Below, piece by piece: positions 25,707 to 35,803 of a stretch of DNA of 64,000 nucleotides (within the stretch, counting starts at the first letter, position 1; each line of letters begins with the position of its first letter). Location of the stretch: assembly GCF_020859565.1 (NCBI RefSeq), contig NZ_JAJHUO010000015.1:62001-126000 (forward strand). Direction: 5' to 3'. This DNA comes from Saccharothrix luteola (lineage in GTDB: Bacteria; Actinomycetota; Actinomycetes; Mycobacteriales; Pseudonocardiaceae). The notes beneath the pieces are model-generated. The model was given only the letters and a program-made list of their open reading frames with translations. It did no database searches and was not told the DNA's origin. Both the position numbers and the translations under genes were made by a program.

Positions 25707-25846
25707 GCCATCCCCTTGGTCACGCCTTCAGGGAGACGGCCGAACAGGTGATTCTCCGCGGCCTCGTCCGGGCGAGGCCCAGGCGACCAGGAGGTCGTTC
25801 GGGCTGGTCCAGTGCCGTAGAACCGCAGGCGTACAAGGCTTTTCGT

Positions 25847-25874
25847 CGGTGATCACCCGATCGAGCGATCACCG
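25847..25874 (+). promoter_or_regulatory. 8-bp inverted repeat upstream of the flavoprotein gene
   Basis: CGGTGATC (25847-25854) and GATCACCG (25867-25874) form a perfect inverted repeat with a 12-bp spacer, about 60 bp before the flavoprotein start and just upstream of a possible -10 box TAGAGT. It could be a dimeric repressor site; no consensus match is claimed. Confidence 0.3.
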
Positions 25875-25936
25875 GACGAGCTGGTCGAGGGGACTAGAGT
25901 GCGGCCCGTTGACCTCGGTCGAGGGGGTGCGGATTC

Positions 25937-27697
25937 GTGGACGGGTTCGGGCTGAGTCGTCGTACCTTCCTCACGGGCGCGGGCGCCGGTCTGGCGGGGT
26001 TGGGCCTGCCGGGGATCGCCGCCGCGGGTAGTGGTCCCGGTGCCACGGTCGCCGTCCTCGGCGGTGGGGTCGCGGGCCTCACCGCGGCGCACGAGCTGGC
26101 CGAGCGCGGGTTCTCGGTCACGCTCTACGAGCGGCGCGCCCTCGGCGGCAAGTGCCGCAGCATGCCGGTGCCGGGCACGGGGCACGGCGGTCGGCGAGAC
26201 TTGCCCGGCGAGCACGGTTTCCGCATCTTCTTCGGGTTCTACCAGGACCTCCCGGACACGCTGCGGCGGATCCCGTTCCCGGGCAACGCCAACGGCGTGC
26301 ACGACAACCTGGTCCCCGCCTCCGAGTTCCTGGCGTCGTTCTCCGGCGGGCGGGAGGACCTGCGCATTCCGCTGACGCTCCCCGACGACCCGTTGGCGTG
26401 GTTGACGCCGGACGCCCTGCTGCGGCAGGTGCGCGCCGCGGTCGAGACGGCGTTCCACCTGCCGCCGCACGAGGCGGCGGTCTTCGCCCAGCGCGTGCTG
26501 GTCTACCTCACCAGCTGCGAGGAACGCCGCCTCAACCAGTGGGAGCACACGACCTGGCCGGATTTCCTGCGTGCGCGGGGCAAGTCCGAGGACTACCAGC
26601 GGATCTTCGTCTACGGGCCGACGCGCGTGCTCAGCTCGACCAGGACGGACAACGCCAGCGCGCACACCGCCGGCCTCGTGACCGAGCAGGTGCTGTTCAC
26701 CCTCCTGGGCCGCGGCGGTGAAGGTCCGCTGGACCGGGTGCTGAACCTGCCGACGAACGAGGCGTGGATCGACCCGTGGGAGCGGCACCTGCGTGGCCTC
26801 GGGGTCGAGTTCCGCTTGGGGTGGTCGGTCGAGGACCTCGTCGTGGACGGCGGCCGGATCTCGGCGGTGCGGACCCGCGACCCGGAGGGGCGGTCGCAGG
26901 CGGTCGAGGCCGACTACTACGTCTGCGCGCTGCCCGTCGACCACGCCCGACGCGTGTGGAACGCCGACCTCCTGGCGGCCGACCCCCGGCTGCGCGACGC
27001 GACGACGTTGGAGACGCAGTGGATGGCCGGCCTGATGCTGTACTTCGACCGGCCCACTCCCCTCGTGCACGGGCACGTGTCTTACATCCACGGGCCGTGG
27101 TCGTTGAGCTCGATCAGCCAGGCCGCGTTCTGGCCGGCGCGCGACTTCCCGGCCGACTACGGCGACGGCGGCGTCGCGGACTGCGTGTCCGTCATCATCT
27201 CGGACTGGGACGAGCCCGGCGTGCTCTTCGGCCGACCGGCGAAGCAGCTGACCGAGGAGCAGATCGTCCAGGAGGTGCTGGCCCAGCTCAAGCAGCACCT
27301 CGACGACTCCGGTCGGACGGTGCTCGACGAGTCGTCGCTCGTGACCTGGTTCCTGGACCCCGGCCTGACCGGGCTGGGCGGGCCGAACCCCGTCAACGCC
27401 GACGAACTCGTCGTGCAGCCGGTCGGTTCCTGGCGCCGACGCCCCACCGCGCGCACCGCCGTGCCCAACCTCTTCCTCGCCGGCGACTACGTGCGGGCGC
27501 CGATCAACGGCGCGAGCATGGAAGCGGCGAACAGCACCGCCCGCCTGGCGGTCAACGCGCTGCTGGACGAAGCCGGGTCGAGTGCGCCGCGCGCGGTCGT
27601 GCACGAGCTGTACCGGGCGCCCGAGTTCGAACTCCTCAAGGCCCAGGACGAGGTGAACTACCGGCTCGGCCTGCCGAACGCGTTCGACCTCCTCTAG
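25937..27697 (+). CDS. Tat-exported FAD-dependent oxidoreductase (phytoene-desaturase-like)
   Basis: A 586-residue flavoprotein of the amine-oxidase/phytoene-desaturase superfamily. It starts with a Tat signal (LSRRTFLTGAGAGLAGLGLP). The FAD Rossmann motif VAVLGGGVAGLTAAHELAERG (about 37-57) and the C-terminal FAD-binding block LFLAGDYVRAPINGASMEAA are intact. Relatives desaturate carotenoids or act on hydroxysqualene and other isoprenoids; the Tat export makes carotenoid synthesis unlikely and suggests an extracellular redox role. The GTG is at 25937. Its stop shares a CTAG with the convergent RHS gene, leaving no intergenic space. Confidence 0.88.
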   Translation: MDGFGLSRRTFLTGAGAGLAGLGLPGIAAAGSGPGATVAVLGGGVAGLTAAHELAERGFSVTLYERRALGGKCRSMPVPGTGHGGRRDLPGEHGFRIFFGFYQDLPDTLRRIPFPGNANGVHDNLVPASEFLASFSGGREDLRIPLTLPDDPLAWLTPDALLRQVRAAVETAFHLPPHEAAVFAQRVLVYLTSCEERRLNQWEHTTWPDFLRARGKSEDYQRIFVYGPTRVLSSTRTDNASAHTAGLVTEQVLFTLLGRGGEGPLDRVLNLPTNEAWIDPWERHLRGLGVEFRLGWSVEDLVVDGGRISAVRTRDPEGRSQAVEADYYVCALPVDHARRVWNADLLAADPRLRDATTLETQWMAGLMLYFDRPTPLVHGHVSYIHGPWSLSSISQAAFWPARDFPADYGDGGVADCVSVIISDWDEPGVLFGRPAKQLTEEQIVQEVLAQLKQHLDDSGRTVLDESSLVTWFLDPGLTGLGGPNPVNADELVVQPVGSWRRRPTARTAVPNLFLAGDYVRAPINGASMEAANSTARLAVNALLDEAGSSAPRAVVHELYRAPEFELLKAQDEVNYRLGLPNAFDLL

Positions 27698-30600
27698 CGG
27701 CCGGTGTGCGGGACGGCGGAGGTTCCGGACAAGGCCGTAATCCGATCCTGCGCCCGCCAGGGCTCTCCTGTGCGCTCGTGCTTCGCCGGGCCGGGGATGG
27801 AGGAGTCGGCCGAAGGCTGGGGGGTGGGGCCGGCGGGGTTGTGGTCGGCGTAGCCGTAGCCGGTCCGCTGTCGGGTGTCCGGGCTGAGGAAGCGGCCGGT
27901 GGTGGGGTCGTACTTGCGGGCGCCGAGGTCGGTCAGGCCGGTGGTGTCGTCGAGGGGTTTGTTCAGGAAGCCGTGGCGGTCGGGCCAGACGACCCCCGCG
28001 GCGGGGTCGAGCGGGTTGCCGTAGGGGTCCAGGGTGCGGCGGCTGACGGCGAAGCCGACGGACCCGATGGCGACGGTCGGGGTGCCGTGCAGGTCGGTGA
28101 CGAGGTAGGTGGGGTTGGTGTTGCCGACGCGGACGGCGACGGTCTTGCCGTCGTGGGTGTAGTACCGGGTGCCGACGACCGTGCCGGTGGTGTGGTCGCG
28201 GGCCAGTTCCTGGCCTGGCAGGTAGAGGGTGGTCTTGTCCGGATCACGGCGGATGAGTTGGTTGCCGTCGGCGTCGTGGACGTACTTGGTGATCCCGGCG
28301 GGTGAGGTGACCGTGTCGAGCCGGTTCTCGTGGTCCCACTTGAGGATCTGCTCGCCGGTGGGCAGGGTGCGCCTGGTGGTGTTGCCGGACTTGTCGTAGC
28401 CGTAGGTCGACGACGTCCGGCCGGCGGGACCGGTGGTGGTGGCGCTGGTGAGCGTGTGGGGTTGAGGGCTGCCGCCGGTCGGGTGGTGGTAGGTCGTGGT
28501 GGTGTCGCCGGTGGCGCCGGGCAGGGCGTGCCGGGTCTGCGTGGCGCGCAGGCCGGCGGGGTCGAAGGTCCAGGTTGTCCAATACGGGGTGGGGCCGCCG
28601 ACGGTGGCGCTGCCCGCCGTGGTGGACGGGGCGTTGGCGCAGTCGTCGGTGGCGGTCCAGGCGTTGTCGAGACGGCGCAGGGCGTCGTAGGTGTAGCACT
28701 GGGTCCGGACGGGCGCGCGGCCCGCGGTGCCCTGGGTGTTGACGGACTTGGTGACGTTGCCCGCGGGGTCGTAGGTGTAGCTGAGGTGGTCGACCTGCGG
28801 GTCGGCTGCCTGCGCGGACATGTTCGCCTGGGTGAGGCGTCTGGTCTGCGCGTCGTAGTCGTAGGTGAGGCTCGCCGTGTTGTTGGACGGGCCCAGGGTG
28901 AACCGCCGGGCCTCGCCGTACGGCGTGTAGGTCGAGTCCATGACGTAGACGTTGTAGCCCGCGGTCATCAGCGGCTTGCCGTGGCGGTTGTAGGTGGTGG
29001 AGACGATCTCGCCGTTGGGGAAGCCGGCGGCCGCGACGGCGTGCTGGACGGACGCCCGCAGGCCGGTGGTCGTGTAGCCGAAGCTGGTGGTGTACAGGGC
29101 GTTGAGACCGGTCTCCACGGCCGGGACCTGGACGAACGTCTTGCCGGCCAGGCCCTGTCCGTTGTAGTGGCTGACGCCGGAGACGTAGTCGCCCTCGGGC
29201 GTGTGGCGGGTCGAGGACCAGGGCAGGCCGACGCCGTACGGCGCGCCGTCGTACCGCCAGGACGCCAGGAGGGTCTTCCCCTCGGCCGAGACGGCGTGCC
29301 GGGCGGTCTTGCGCCCGAGCTCGTCGTACTCGTGCGCCAGGGTCTTCCCCTCGGCGTCGGTCGTGGTGACGACCTGCCCGGCGAGGTCGTAGGTGGTGGA
29401 GGTGGTGCCGGCGTCGGGGTCGGTCCGGCTCGTCCGGCGGCCGAGCAGGTCGTAGGTGTTGCTCCACTGGTGGCCGGCCGGGTCGGTGAGCTTGTGTTGC
29501 TGCCCCAACGGCGTGTGCTCGGTCGTGGTGGCCTGGTAGGCGCCGCCGGACACGACGTTGCCGTCGACGGCCGGTGGTGCGGTGTACTCGCGGACCTCGG
29601 TCTCACGGCCGCGCACGTCGCTGATGACCGTGGTCGTGATGCCGCCCTTGGGCGGGAAGACGGTCACGCGGTCGCCCCCGTGGACCGTCTTGGTCGTCCA
29701 CGTCGGGGTGGCTCCCTTGTAGGCCGTCTCCAGCACCGGCCGGCCCGCGCCGTCGTAGTCGGTGACCGTGCGGCTGTTGACCGACTTAACGTCGACCGAG
29801 ATCAGCGTCGTGCCCGGCACGCCGTTGGTGACGTAGCCGCCGTCGGTGTGCCGGACCCGGCCGTGCGAGTCGTACCACCGGTCCGTGACGACACGGCCCC
29901 CGTCGACCGCGTCGGCCTGGGTTTGGCGGAGGCGGCCGAAGGCGTCGTGCAGTTCGACCTTGACCACGTAGCCGGCGCCGGACCCGTAGTCCACGAGCGT
30001 CCTGGTGGTGACCGCGAGCGGGCCTTCGGTGCGCAGCAGGTAGTCGTAAGTGACGCCGGCGGGCTCGGAGCCCTTGCGCCGGCCGGGCTTCCAGACCGCG
30101 GTCAGCCTGCCCAACGGGTCGTAGGCGAGGTCCGTGCGCCGTGATCCGACGTCGAGGCTGACGACGGGGTTGCCGCGCGCGGGGTCGAGTTCCACCGTGC
30201 TGGTCTGGTTCTTGGCGTTGGTGGTGACCGCCTTGGTGAGGACGCCGCCGTCGGCGGGCGTGTAGGCGGTGCGGGTCGTGCGGCCGAGGGCGTCGGTCGC
30301 CTCGACGGGCCGGCCGGCGGCGTCGGACTTCGCCGTCGCGGTGGTCTCGTAGGTCAACCGGCCGTCGGTGTCGGCGGTCGCGGCGTCGACGCGGGTGACG
30401 ACGCCGGCGGTGACGGCGGAGAGCGTGCTCTGCCCGTCGTAATAGGTGCGGGTCGACCTGAGGACGGAGGTCCGCGGTGTCCCTTGAGGCGGGCACACCT
30501 GTTGGGAGACGGTGGATTCGGCGACGCGGTCGCGGACCCAGGTCGTGGTGTTGTCGGCGTAGGTCGTGGTCGTGCAGAGGTCGGGCACCCCGTCGCCGGA

Positions 30601-33255
30601 CTCGGTCTTCGCCACGAGCCTGCCGAACGCGTCGTGGCGGTGGGTTTCGCTCACCGTGCGGGTGCCGCCCGCGGCGAGGGCGGTGACGGTCCGCGTGCGG
30701 GAGACCCCGAGGATCTGGGCCGTCAGCGCGGGCAGGTCCACGCGCTGACGGGTCGCCGTGCCGCTGAGGACCTGCGGTTCGGTGATGGAGGTGGACACCC
30801 GGCTGCCGCCGTCGCCGTTGAAGACCTCCTGCTCGAAGGCCGTGCCGGCGAACCGCTCGTGGTCGGTGCTGGCCTCGCCGAGTGAGTTGCGCACTTCGAC
30901 CGATCGGCGGCCGTCGCGCGGCAGCACGTCGCCGTCCATGCCCCGGAAGTACGTCGTGCGGGTCAGCGTCGGCTTGTCGTGGACGCCGTCGACGTCGTGC
31001 CGGCTGTCGCCGGTGCGCACCTCGACCTCGCCGTACCCGCGGAACTGGCCGTAGGTGCGGTGTCCGGGCTTCACGACCTCGGCGTCGTGGTGCCACGCGG
31101 GCGCGCCGAGGTAGGTGTACGCGGTGACCCGCGTCGGCGAGATCCCGTTGCGGTCCCGGACCTCCACCCGGTCCACGACGTACTTGTGGAAGAAGTCGAG
31201 CGTCGGTTCCCCGTCGGTCCGAGACGTCCAGCGCACCGGGTAGCAGCGGCGGTCGTTGTCCGCCAGGTCGGTCGGCACGCTGGACGCGCTGCACTCGCGT
31301 GCGCTGTAGCCGACGTCGATCAACGCGCCGGTCTCGGTCGCGATGGTGGTGACCCGCCAGTGCGCGAGCGGCGGCAGGTCGCGGTAGCCGTCTACGCGGT
31401 TGTCGAACGGCTTGCCCGAGAACGACACCGCCGGCACGGTGACCGACGTGCCGTCCTGGGCGAACCCGGTGCGGGTGATCGACTGGAGCCACAGCTCCTT
31501 GTGCGCGATGTTCTTGAACACCTGGCCGAGCTGGTACCGGTCGACGGCCACCGGCCCGGCTCCCCGGTCGTACCGCGTCGTGATCGTGGTCAACCGCTTC
31601 GTGGACCAGAACGACGGCGCGTGGTTGTTGCAGACCGCGCCCGGCTTGCAGTGCTGGTCCTGCGGCACGTCCGGCCAGTGCTTGGCGTTGCCCGCGGTGG
31701 ACTTGGCCGGGTCGCAGTCGAAGCCGGCGTCCGGCGTGCAGCGCTCGGCGACGTCGAACACCACCTGGTTCGGCGCCACGACCCCGTAGACGCTGCCGTT
31801 GACGTTGCGCAGGCCGTAGTCGATGCGCTTGAGCGTCCCACCGCGCGTGTAGGAGACGCCCGCCGTGCCGTTGTTGGCGCCGTAGTGGTTGGTCTCCGGC
31901 GCGTAGTAGTAGGACGTGAGGTTGCCGTGCGTGTCTTCGACGAAGTCGAGGTTCCACCGCCACGCCTGCGCGCACGACGATCGGGCGAAGCCGGCGGCGT
32001 CGTAGCACGGGTCGCCTTGGCGGGGACCGTAGACGGGAACGGCCCAGGCGGAGTTCGTCTGCTCCTGGTCGGTGTGGCCGGGCCCGCGGTTGCGGCCGAA
32101 GTAGTAGCCGATGCCGGCGGTCGACGTGACTTTCCAGTACTCGCCGTCGTGCACGCCGTTGACCGCGCCGGTGAGCAGCTCGATCCGGGCGGCGTCGTCG
32201 GCCGCGGCACGCCACGTGCCGGTGGCGTCGTCGCGGACCAGCTCGGTGGTCTTTCCGTCCAGCACCATCGTGACGACCTGACCCGCCCAGCACAGGTCAC
32301 CGGTCCGCTGCGCCCCGGGCAGCGTCCCGTCCTCGGCGCACGTGCGGTACGTGCGCTCGATCGCGCCCGGCGAGTAGTCCCAGCCCTGGCCGATCCACGA
32401 CGACTGGTTGTTCGTCGCGACCGTGCGACCGTCCACACTGGACGAGCTGTAGGACAGCGCGACCTTCGGCGCGACCGCGGAGCCCGACGACGGCGGCGGC
32501 ACCACGACGGGATAGCTCCAGTCGAAGCCGCCCGCGCTGCCCGAGACCGACCACCTGCTCGACGGCGGGAGCGTGCCGGCCTCGAAGGTGCCCCTCGGCC
32601 CCCTGCCCGTGGCGGTCACCGCGAACACCGTCGGGCCGACCGCGCTGGTACGTGCGGTGACGGCGCGCGTCTGGGGGTCGTTGCTCGACGTAAGGGGGTC
32701 CTGTACCTGGCACTCGGCCGCGTCGGGAGTGGTCAGCGCGCACTCGGGCAGCCGCACGATCCGCGACCGGGAGCCGAAGTCCGCGCCGGCCGCGTTGGCG
32801 AACCCGGAGTAGTCCACACCGACCGACACCTCCGCCTCGCCGGAGTCCTCGGGCGTGACGGTGAACAGCACACCTGTCACGCCGACGCGTCGCGCGCTCT
32901 CCTGGTGGTGCACCTCGACCGCGAACGACCGCTCCTGTTCGGCGGACACCGTCACGGGCAGGTCGCCCGCCGCCCGTGCCGACGCGCCCGCGGTGACGGT
33001 GGCCCTGCCGGGCCGCGGCCAGGCGGCGTCGGACAGACCGGTGTCGACCGGTTCGGCGTTCACGGGGTGCGCGGCGAGCGGGAAGTCCGTGTGCGGGATC
33101 GACTGGTCCTGCGCCACCGGCGGCGTCCGGTCCGACGACACCCGGTCGGAGGTGAGGCCGACGACGAGCGACGCCATCACCGCGGCCGTCGCCAACAGGG
33201 CAGGCGACCGTCTCGGACCACCGTGTCGCGCGCGCGCCGAAGTGGCACCGAACAT
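27694..33255 (-). CDS. secreted RHS/YD-repeat protein without an evident toxin domain
   Basis: A protein of about 1,853 residues with many YD repeats and a conserved RHS core (GFLNKPLDDTTGLTDLGARK and YDPTTGRFLSPDT) near the end. The N-terminus has a single hydrophobic segment (LLATAAVMASLVVGL), compatible with a signal anchor. Such proteins form beta-cages that shield a polymorphic C-terminal toxin. Here the chain runs only about 55 residues past the core (GYGYADHNP then a Pro/Ser-rich tail), with no recognisable toxin and no immunity gene after it, and its stop overlaps the flavoprotein stop. The ATG at 33255 is chosen because a G-rich site precedes it; 33315 is an alternative. Confidence 0.88.
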   Translation of the reverse strand: MFGATSARARHGGPRRSPALLATAAVMASLVVGLTSDRVSSDRTPPVAQDQSIPHTDFPLAAHPVNAEPVDTGLSDAAWPRPGRATVTAGASARAAGDLPVTVSAEQERSFAVEVHHQESARRVGVTGVLFTVTPEDSGEAEVSVGVDYSGFANAAGADFGSRSRIVRLPECALTTPDAAECQVQDPLTSSNDPQTRAVTARTSAVGPTVFAVTATGRGPRGTFEAGTLPPSSRWSVSGSAGGFDWSYPVVVPPPSSGSAVAPKVALSYSSSSVDGRTVATNNQSSWIGQGWDYSPGAIERTYRTCAEDGTLPGAQRTGDLCWAGQVVTMVLDGKTTELVRDDATGTWRAAADDAARIELLTGAVNGVHDGEYWKVTSTAGIGYYFGRNRGPGHTDQEQTNSAWAVPVYGPRQGDPCYDAAGFARSSCAQAWRWNLDFVEDTHGNLTSYYYAPETNHYGANNGTAGVSYTRGGTLKRIDYGLRNVNGSVYGVVAPNQVVFDVAERCTPDAGFDCDPAKSTAGNAKHWPDVPQDQHCKPGAVCNNHAPSFWSTKRLTTITTRYDRGAGPVAVDRYQLGQVFKNIAHKELWLQSITRTGFAQDGTSVTVPAVSFSGKPFDNRVDGYRDLPPLAHWRVTTIATETGALIDVGYSARECSASSVPTDLADNDRRCYPVRWTSRTDGEPTLDFFHKYVVDRVEVRDRNGISPTRVTAYTYLGAPAWHHDAEVVKPGHRTYGQFRGYGEVEVRTGDSRHDVDGVHDKPTLTRTTYFRGMDGDVLPRDGRRSVEVRNSLGEASTDHERFAGTAFEQEVFNGDGGSRVSTSITEPQVLSGTATRQRVDLPALTAQILGVSRTRTVTALAAGGTRTVSETHRHDAFGRLVAKTESGDGVPDLCTTTTYADNTTTWVRDRVAESTVSQQVCPPQGTPRTSVLRSTRTYYDGQSTLSAVTAGVVTRVDAATADTDGRLTYETTATAKSDAAGRPVEATDALGRTTRTAYTPADGGVLTKAVTTNAKNQTSTVELDPARGNPVVSLDVGSRRTDLAYDPLGRLTAVWKPGRRKGSEPAGVTYDYLLRTEGPLAVTTRTLVDYGSGAGYVVKVELHDAFGRLRQTQADAVDGGRVVTDRWYDSHGRVRHTDGGYVTNGVPGTTLISVDVKSVNSRTVTDYDGAGRPVLETAYKGATPTWTTKTVHGGDRVTVFPPKGGITTTVISDVRGRETEVREYTAPPAVDGNVVSGGAYQATTTEHTPLGQQHKLTDPAGHQWSNTYDLLGRRTSRTDPDAGTTSTTYDLAGQVVTTTDAEGKTLAHEYDELGRKTARHAVSAEGKTLLASWRYDGAPYGVGLPWSSTRHTPEGDYVSGVSHYNGQGLAGKTFVQVPAVETGLNALYTTSFGYTTTGLRASVQHAVAAAGFPNGEIVSTTYNRHGKPLMTAGYNVYVMDSTYTPYGEARRFTLGPSNNTASLTYDYDAQTRRLTQANMSAQAADPQVDHLSYTYDPAGNVTKSVNTQGTAGRAPVRTQCYTYDALRRLDNAWTATDDCANAPSTTAGSATVGGPTPYWTTWTFDPAGLRATQTRHALPGATGDTTTTYHHPTGGSPQPHTLTSATTTGPAGRTSSTYGYDKSGNTTRRTLPTGEQILKWDHENRLDTVTSPAGITKYVHDADGNQLIRRDPDKTTLYLPGQELARDHTTGTVVGTRYYTHDGKTVAVRVGNTNPTYLVTDLHGTPTVAIGSVGFAVSRRTLDPYGNPLDPAAGVVWPDRHGFLNKPLDDTTGLTDLGARKYDPTTGRFLSPDTRQRTGYGYADHNPAGPTPQPSADSSIPGPAKHERTGEPWRAQDRITALSGTSAVPHTGR

Positions 33256-33526
33256 GTCCCAAGCCCCCCCGGAGAACAAGGCCGTGATCGGCCCGGGCCG
33301 GTGAACCATAGCCACGGATCACCCACTCCGGAAGCGTCCGACGAAGATCACGCCACCGCTCGCCGGCGTTACACGAACGGGTGTGTCCTTACTCTCAGCT
33401 CGCCGTCTTCGTGCAGGTAGATGGTGCCGGTAGCGTCCGGCGCGCCGCCTTCGGCCGCGCTTCGATCGGTGAGCGCCGCCGACGGCGTGCCCCGCCCCAG
33501 GCCGGTACGACCCAGGAGAGCACCAC

Positions 33527-34606
33527 GTGGTCCTGTCCCTGCTCAAGCAGCCCGGGAAGCTCCTCGCCGTCATCTCGCTCATGCGGGAGGCCAAGCGACG
33601 CGGCGTCGAGGTCGAGGACCTGCCCGACGAGTGGGTCGCGGCGCGGCTCACGGGGCGCGTCGACGTCACCCGCTGGGGTCTGGTGCCCGACACCGAGGTG
33701 GTCGTGCGGGGACCGGCCGACCCGGACCTGGACGCCGCGACCGCCGGCGCGACCGAGGGCCGGTGGGAGCCCGCCGCACGGCTGCTGTCGTCCACTTGGG
33801 GCCACTGGGAACGTCGCGAGGAGGTCGTGCGGGCGCTGGCCGACTGCGCCGTCCGCAACGGCGCTTTCCTCCAGGAGTGGCACGAGGTCGATCCAGGCAA
33901 CGGCGATCTCGCCGTGCTGCACGCGCAGTCGTTGGTGCACCTGGCTTGGGAGGCGCGGGGCACGGCCCGCGCCGCGCAGACCAGCCGGGCCCAGTTCGAG
34001 GGGTTCCACCGAGTGCTGTCCAGGGCGCGGGTCGCGGCCCACCACGCGGCCGACGCGCTGCCGGAGGACCCGACGCCGTGGACGACTTTGGTGACGATGG
34101 CCCGCGGCCTGTCCTACGACCACGACCGGTTCGGCCGGGTGTGGGAGGAGCTCGTCGCCCGCGCGCCGCACCACCGGCCGGGACACGTGCAGGCCCTGCA
34201 GTACTGGTGTCGCAAGTGGAGCGGGTCGCACGAGTTGATGTGCGACTTCGCCACCCGTGCGATGGACGCGTCACCGACCCTGGCCGCGTTGCCGCTCATC
34301 GCCGCCCTCGAAGGCGTCGAGGACGACCCGAAGGTGTGGCGCTCGCCGATGGTGCGCGACGCGCTGTCCGTCCTGATGCCGCGCCTGGCCGGCGAAGGAG
34401 CAGCCACGAAGGCGCAGCGCTCGGACCGGGGCCTCGCCATCGCCGCTCTCATGGTCGCCAAGCGCCACGACGAGGCGGTCGACCAGTTCCGCGTCCTCGG
34501 CCCGCACGCCGACGGGGAGCCGTGGCAGAACTACTTCCCCAACTCCCGCCTCGGCTTCCTGCAAGCCCGCATCGAGGCGTGCAAGGGCGCGCGCAAGCCT
34601 TCCTAG
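33527..34606 (+). CDS. hypothetical helical-repeat protein (359 aa)
   Basis: A 359-residue, mainly helical cytoplasmic protein that I do not recognise; the spacing of helices (for example LGFLQARIEACKGARKP at the end) suggests TPR- or DUF4034-like repeats, common in actinobacteria. The GTG at 33527 follows AGGAGAG at about 8 bp. It has no signal peptide or catalytic motif. It is divergent from the RHS gene with a 271-bp intergenic region and convergent with the secreted protein gene downstream. Confidence 0.72.
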   Translation: MVLSLLKQPGKLLAVISLMREAKRRGVEVEDLPDEWVAARLTGRVDVTRWGLVPDTEVVVRGPADPDLDAATAGATEGRWEPAARLLSSTWGHWERREEVVRALADCAVRNGAFLQEWHEVDPGNGDLAVLHAQSLVHLAWEARGTARAAQTSRAQFEGFHRVLSRARVAAHHAADALPEDPTPWTTLVTMARGLSYDHDRFGRVWEELVARAPHHRPGHVQALQYWCRKWSGSHELMCDFATRAMDASPTLAALPLIAALEGVEDDPKVWRSPMVRDALSVLMPRLAGEGAATKAQRSDRGLAIAALMVAKRHDEAVDQFRVLGPHADGEPWQNYFPNSRLGFLQARIEACKGARKPS

Positions 34607-34741
34607 CCCCGGCTGGAGGACCGGCAGGTCCGCGTTCGCCGCCACGTCGGTGCCCGGCGCGGCTCGGGCCGGCGCGGTCAGGTCGGTGCCGAACTGCGCC
34701 TCGCGCAGGATGCGGCCGGCGTCGGCCTCACCGGGCCCTGG

Positions 34742-34778
34742 CCGCGGTGCGGGCGGCGCAGGACCGCCCGCACCGCGG
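34742..34778. terminator. 15-bp perfect stem-loop terminator
   Basis: CCGCGGTGCGGGCGG (34742-34756) pairs exactly with its complement at 34764-34778 across a 7-nt loop. It lies between two convergent genes, 20 bp past the stop of the minus-strand one, and can serve both strands. No U tract. Confidence 0.65.
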
Positions 34779-34798
34779 TCAAGGCCGGCGCGGCTGGG

Positions 34799-35803
34799 TC
34801 AGTGCGACACCTGCCAGTGGCTGTTCGCCGTCTGAAGGGTGAACGAGAGCCCGTAGCAGCCGAAGTCGGTGCTGGACACGCTGCCCGGCGGCGTCACCGA
34901 CGAGTTGCCCGTGGTCAGCGCCGTCCACGTGCCGTTGACCTTGATCTGGAGGTTGGCCGCGTGGAACTGGGTGCCGTAGGTCTCCGTGCAGTAGTAGCCC
35001 TCGCCGGTGGCCGCGTTGTACTCGGTGTAGACCTCGAACATGCTCCAGCCGCCGTGCGGGTCGACGAGCTTGATCGGGTCGGCGCTGGTGAACAACGCGT
35101 CCCAGGTCGAGGTGGTGTAGTTGTACAGGTAGGCCGTCCAGGAGTTGGTCACGGCGTTGGTCTGCACGTCCAGCACGGTGTACGCGGGCAGGCCCTGGAA
35201 CGTCGTGGTGTAGGTGCTCAGGAAGGTCGAGTCGATCCAGGCCACGGCGGCGAAACCGGGCGAGGCCGCGCACCAGTCCCACGCGCCGACGCCGTTGCCG
35301 CCCTGCCAGTAGAACGTGGTGACCTCGATGCAGGTCTTCCCGCTCGGCACGAGCGTCGGCGCGTACACCACGTCGGGGTTGCCCGGCGGGATGCTGATGC
35401 CGGGGTTGATGGTGTGGGTCGCCTGCGCGCCGTCGGAGACCACGGTCGGGAACGCGCCCCAGACCGAGTGCAGGGAGCCGCTCCACGGCGGGATCGTCAC
35501 GGTGTCGGCATCGGCCCGCCGCTGGTCGTGCCTCGCCTGGAACGCCTGGCCCCGCTCGAGGACCTGCTCGCCCAGCTTCGCGCCGGCGGCGGCTCTGGCC
35601 GCGTCACCGCGCAGCGCGGGCACGGTTCTGCCGCTGATCGGTGAGTCGGGCGTCGGCTGGGCGACCGCGGCGGGCTCGTCCGCTACCGAGGCCGACACGG
35701 GCACGGCGGGCACCAGGAGCGCACCGGCGGCCAGCACCGCGACGGCGATCCGGCGCAGCGGCGAACGGCGCGACCCTCGTGGTGAGAGCGATGAAGACGG
35801 CAC
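34799..35803 (-). CDS. secreted hypothetical protein (334 aa)
   Basis: A 334-residue exported protein with a Sec signal peptide (hydrophobic AVAVLAAGALLVPAV, then SASVADE). After a pro-region-like linker of about 70 residues, a beta-rich domain contains aromatic and glycine motifs (PPWSGSLHSVWGAFPTV, TFYWQGGNGVGAWDWC, HGGWSMFEVYTEYN) and paired cysteines, suggestive of a carbohydrate-binding or plant-wall-active secreted fold. I do not recognise the family. The GTG at 35803 follows AAAGGAAA, 7 bp upstream. It is probably monocistronic, ending at the stem-loop described above. Confidence 0.72.
   Translation of the reverse strand: MPSSSLSPRGSRRSPLRRIAVAVLAAGALLVPAVPVSASVADEPAAVAQPTPDSPISGRTVPALRGDAARAAAGAKLGEQVLERGQAFQARHDQRRADADTVTIPPWSGSLHSVWGAFPTVVSDGAQATHTINPGISIPPGNPDVVYAPTLVPSGKTCIEVTTFYWQGGNGVGAWDWCAASPGFAAVAWIDSTFLSTYTTTFQGLPAYTVLDVQTNAVTNSWTAYLYNYTTSTWDALFTSADPIKLVDPHGGWSMFEVYTEYNAATGEGYYCTETYGTQFHAANLQIKVNGTWTALTTGNSSVTPPGSVSSTDFGCYGLSFTLQTANSHWQVSH

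Noticed and set aside
34607..34740. Protein-like minus-strand sequence (EADAGRILREAQFGTDL) between two convergent genes
   Set aside because: No start, stop or ribosome site in place and the frame continues only as antisense of the upstream gene; at best a remnant.
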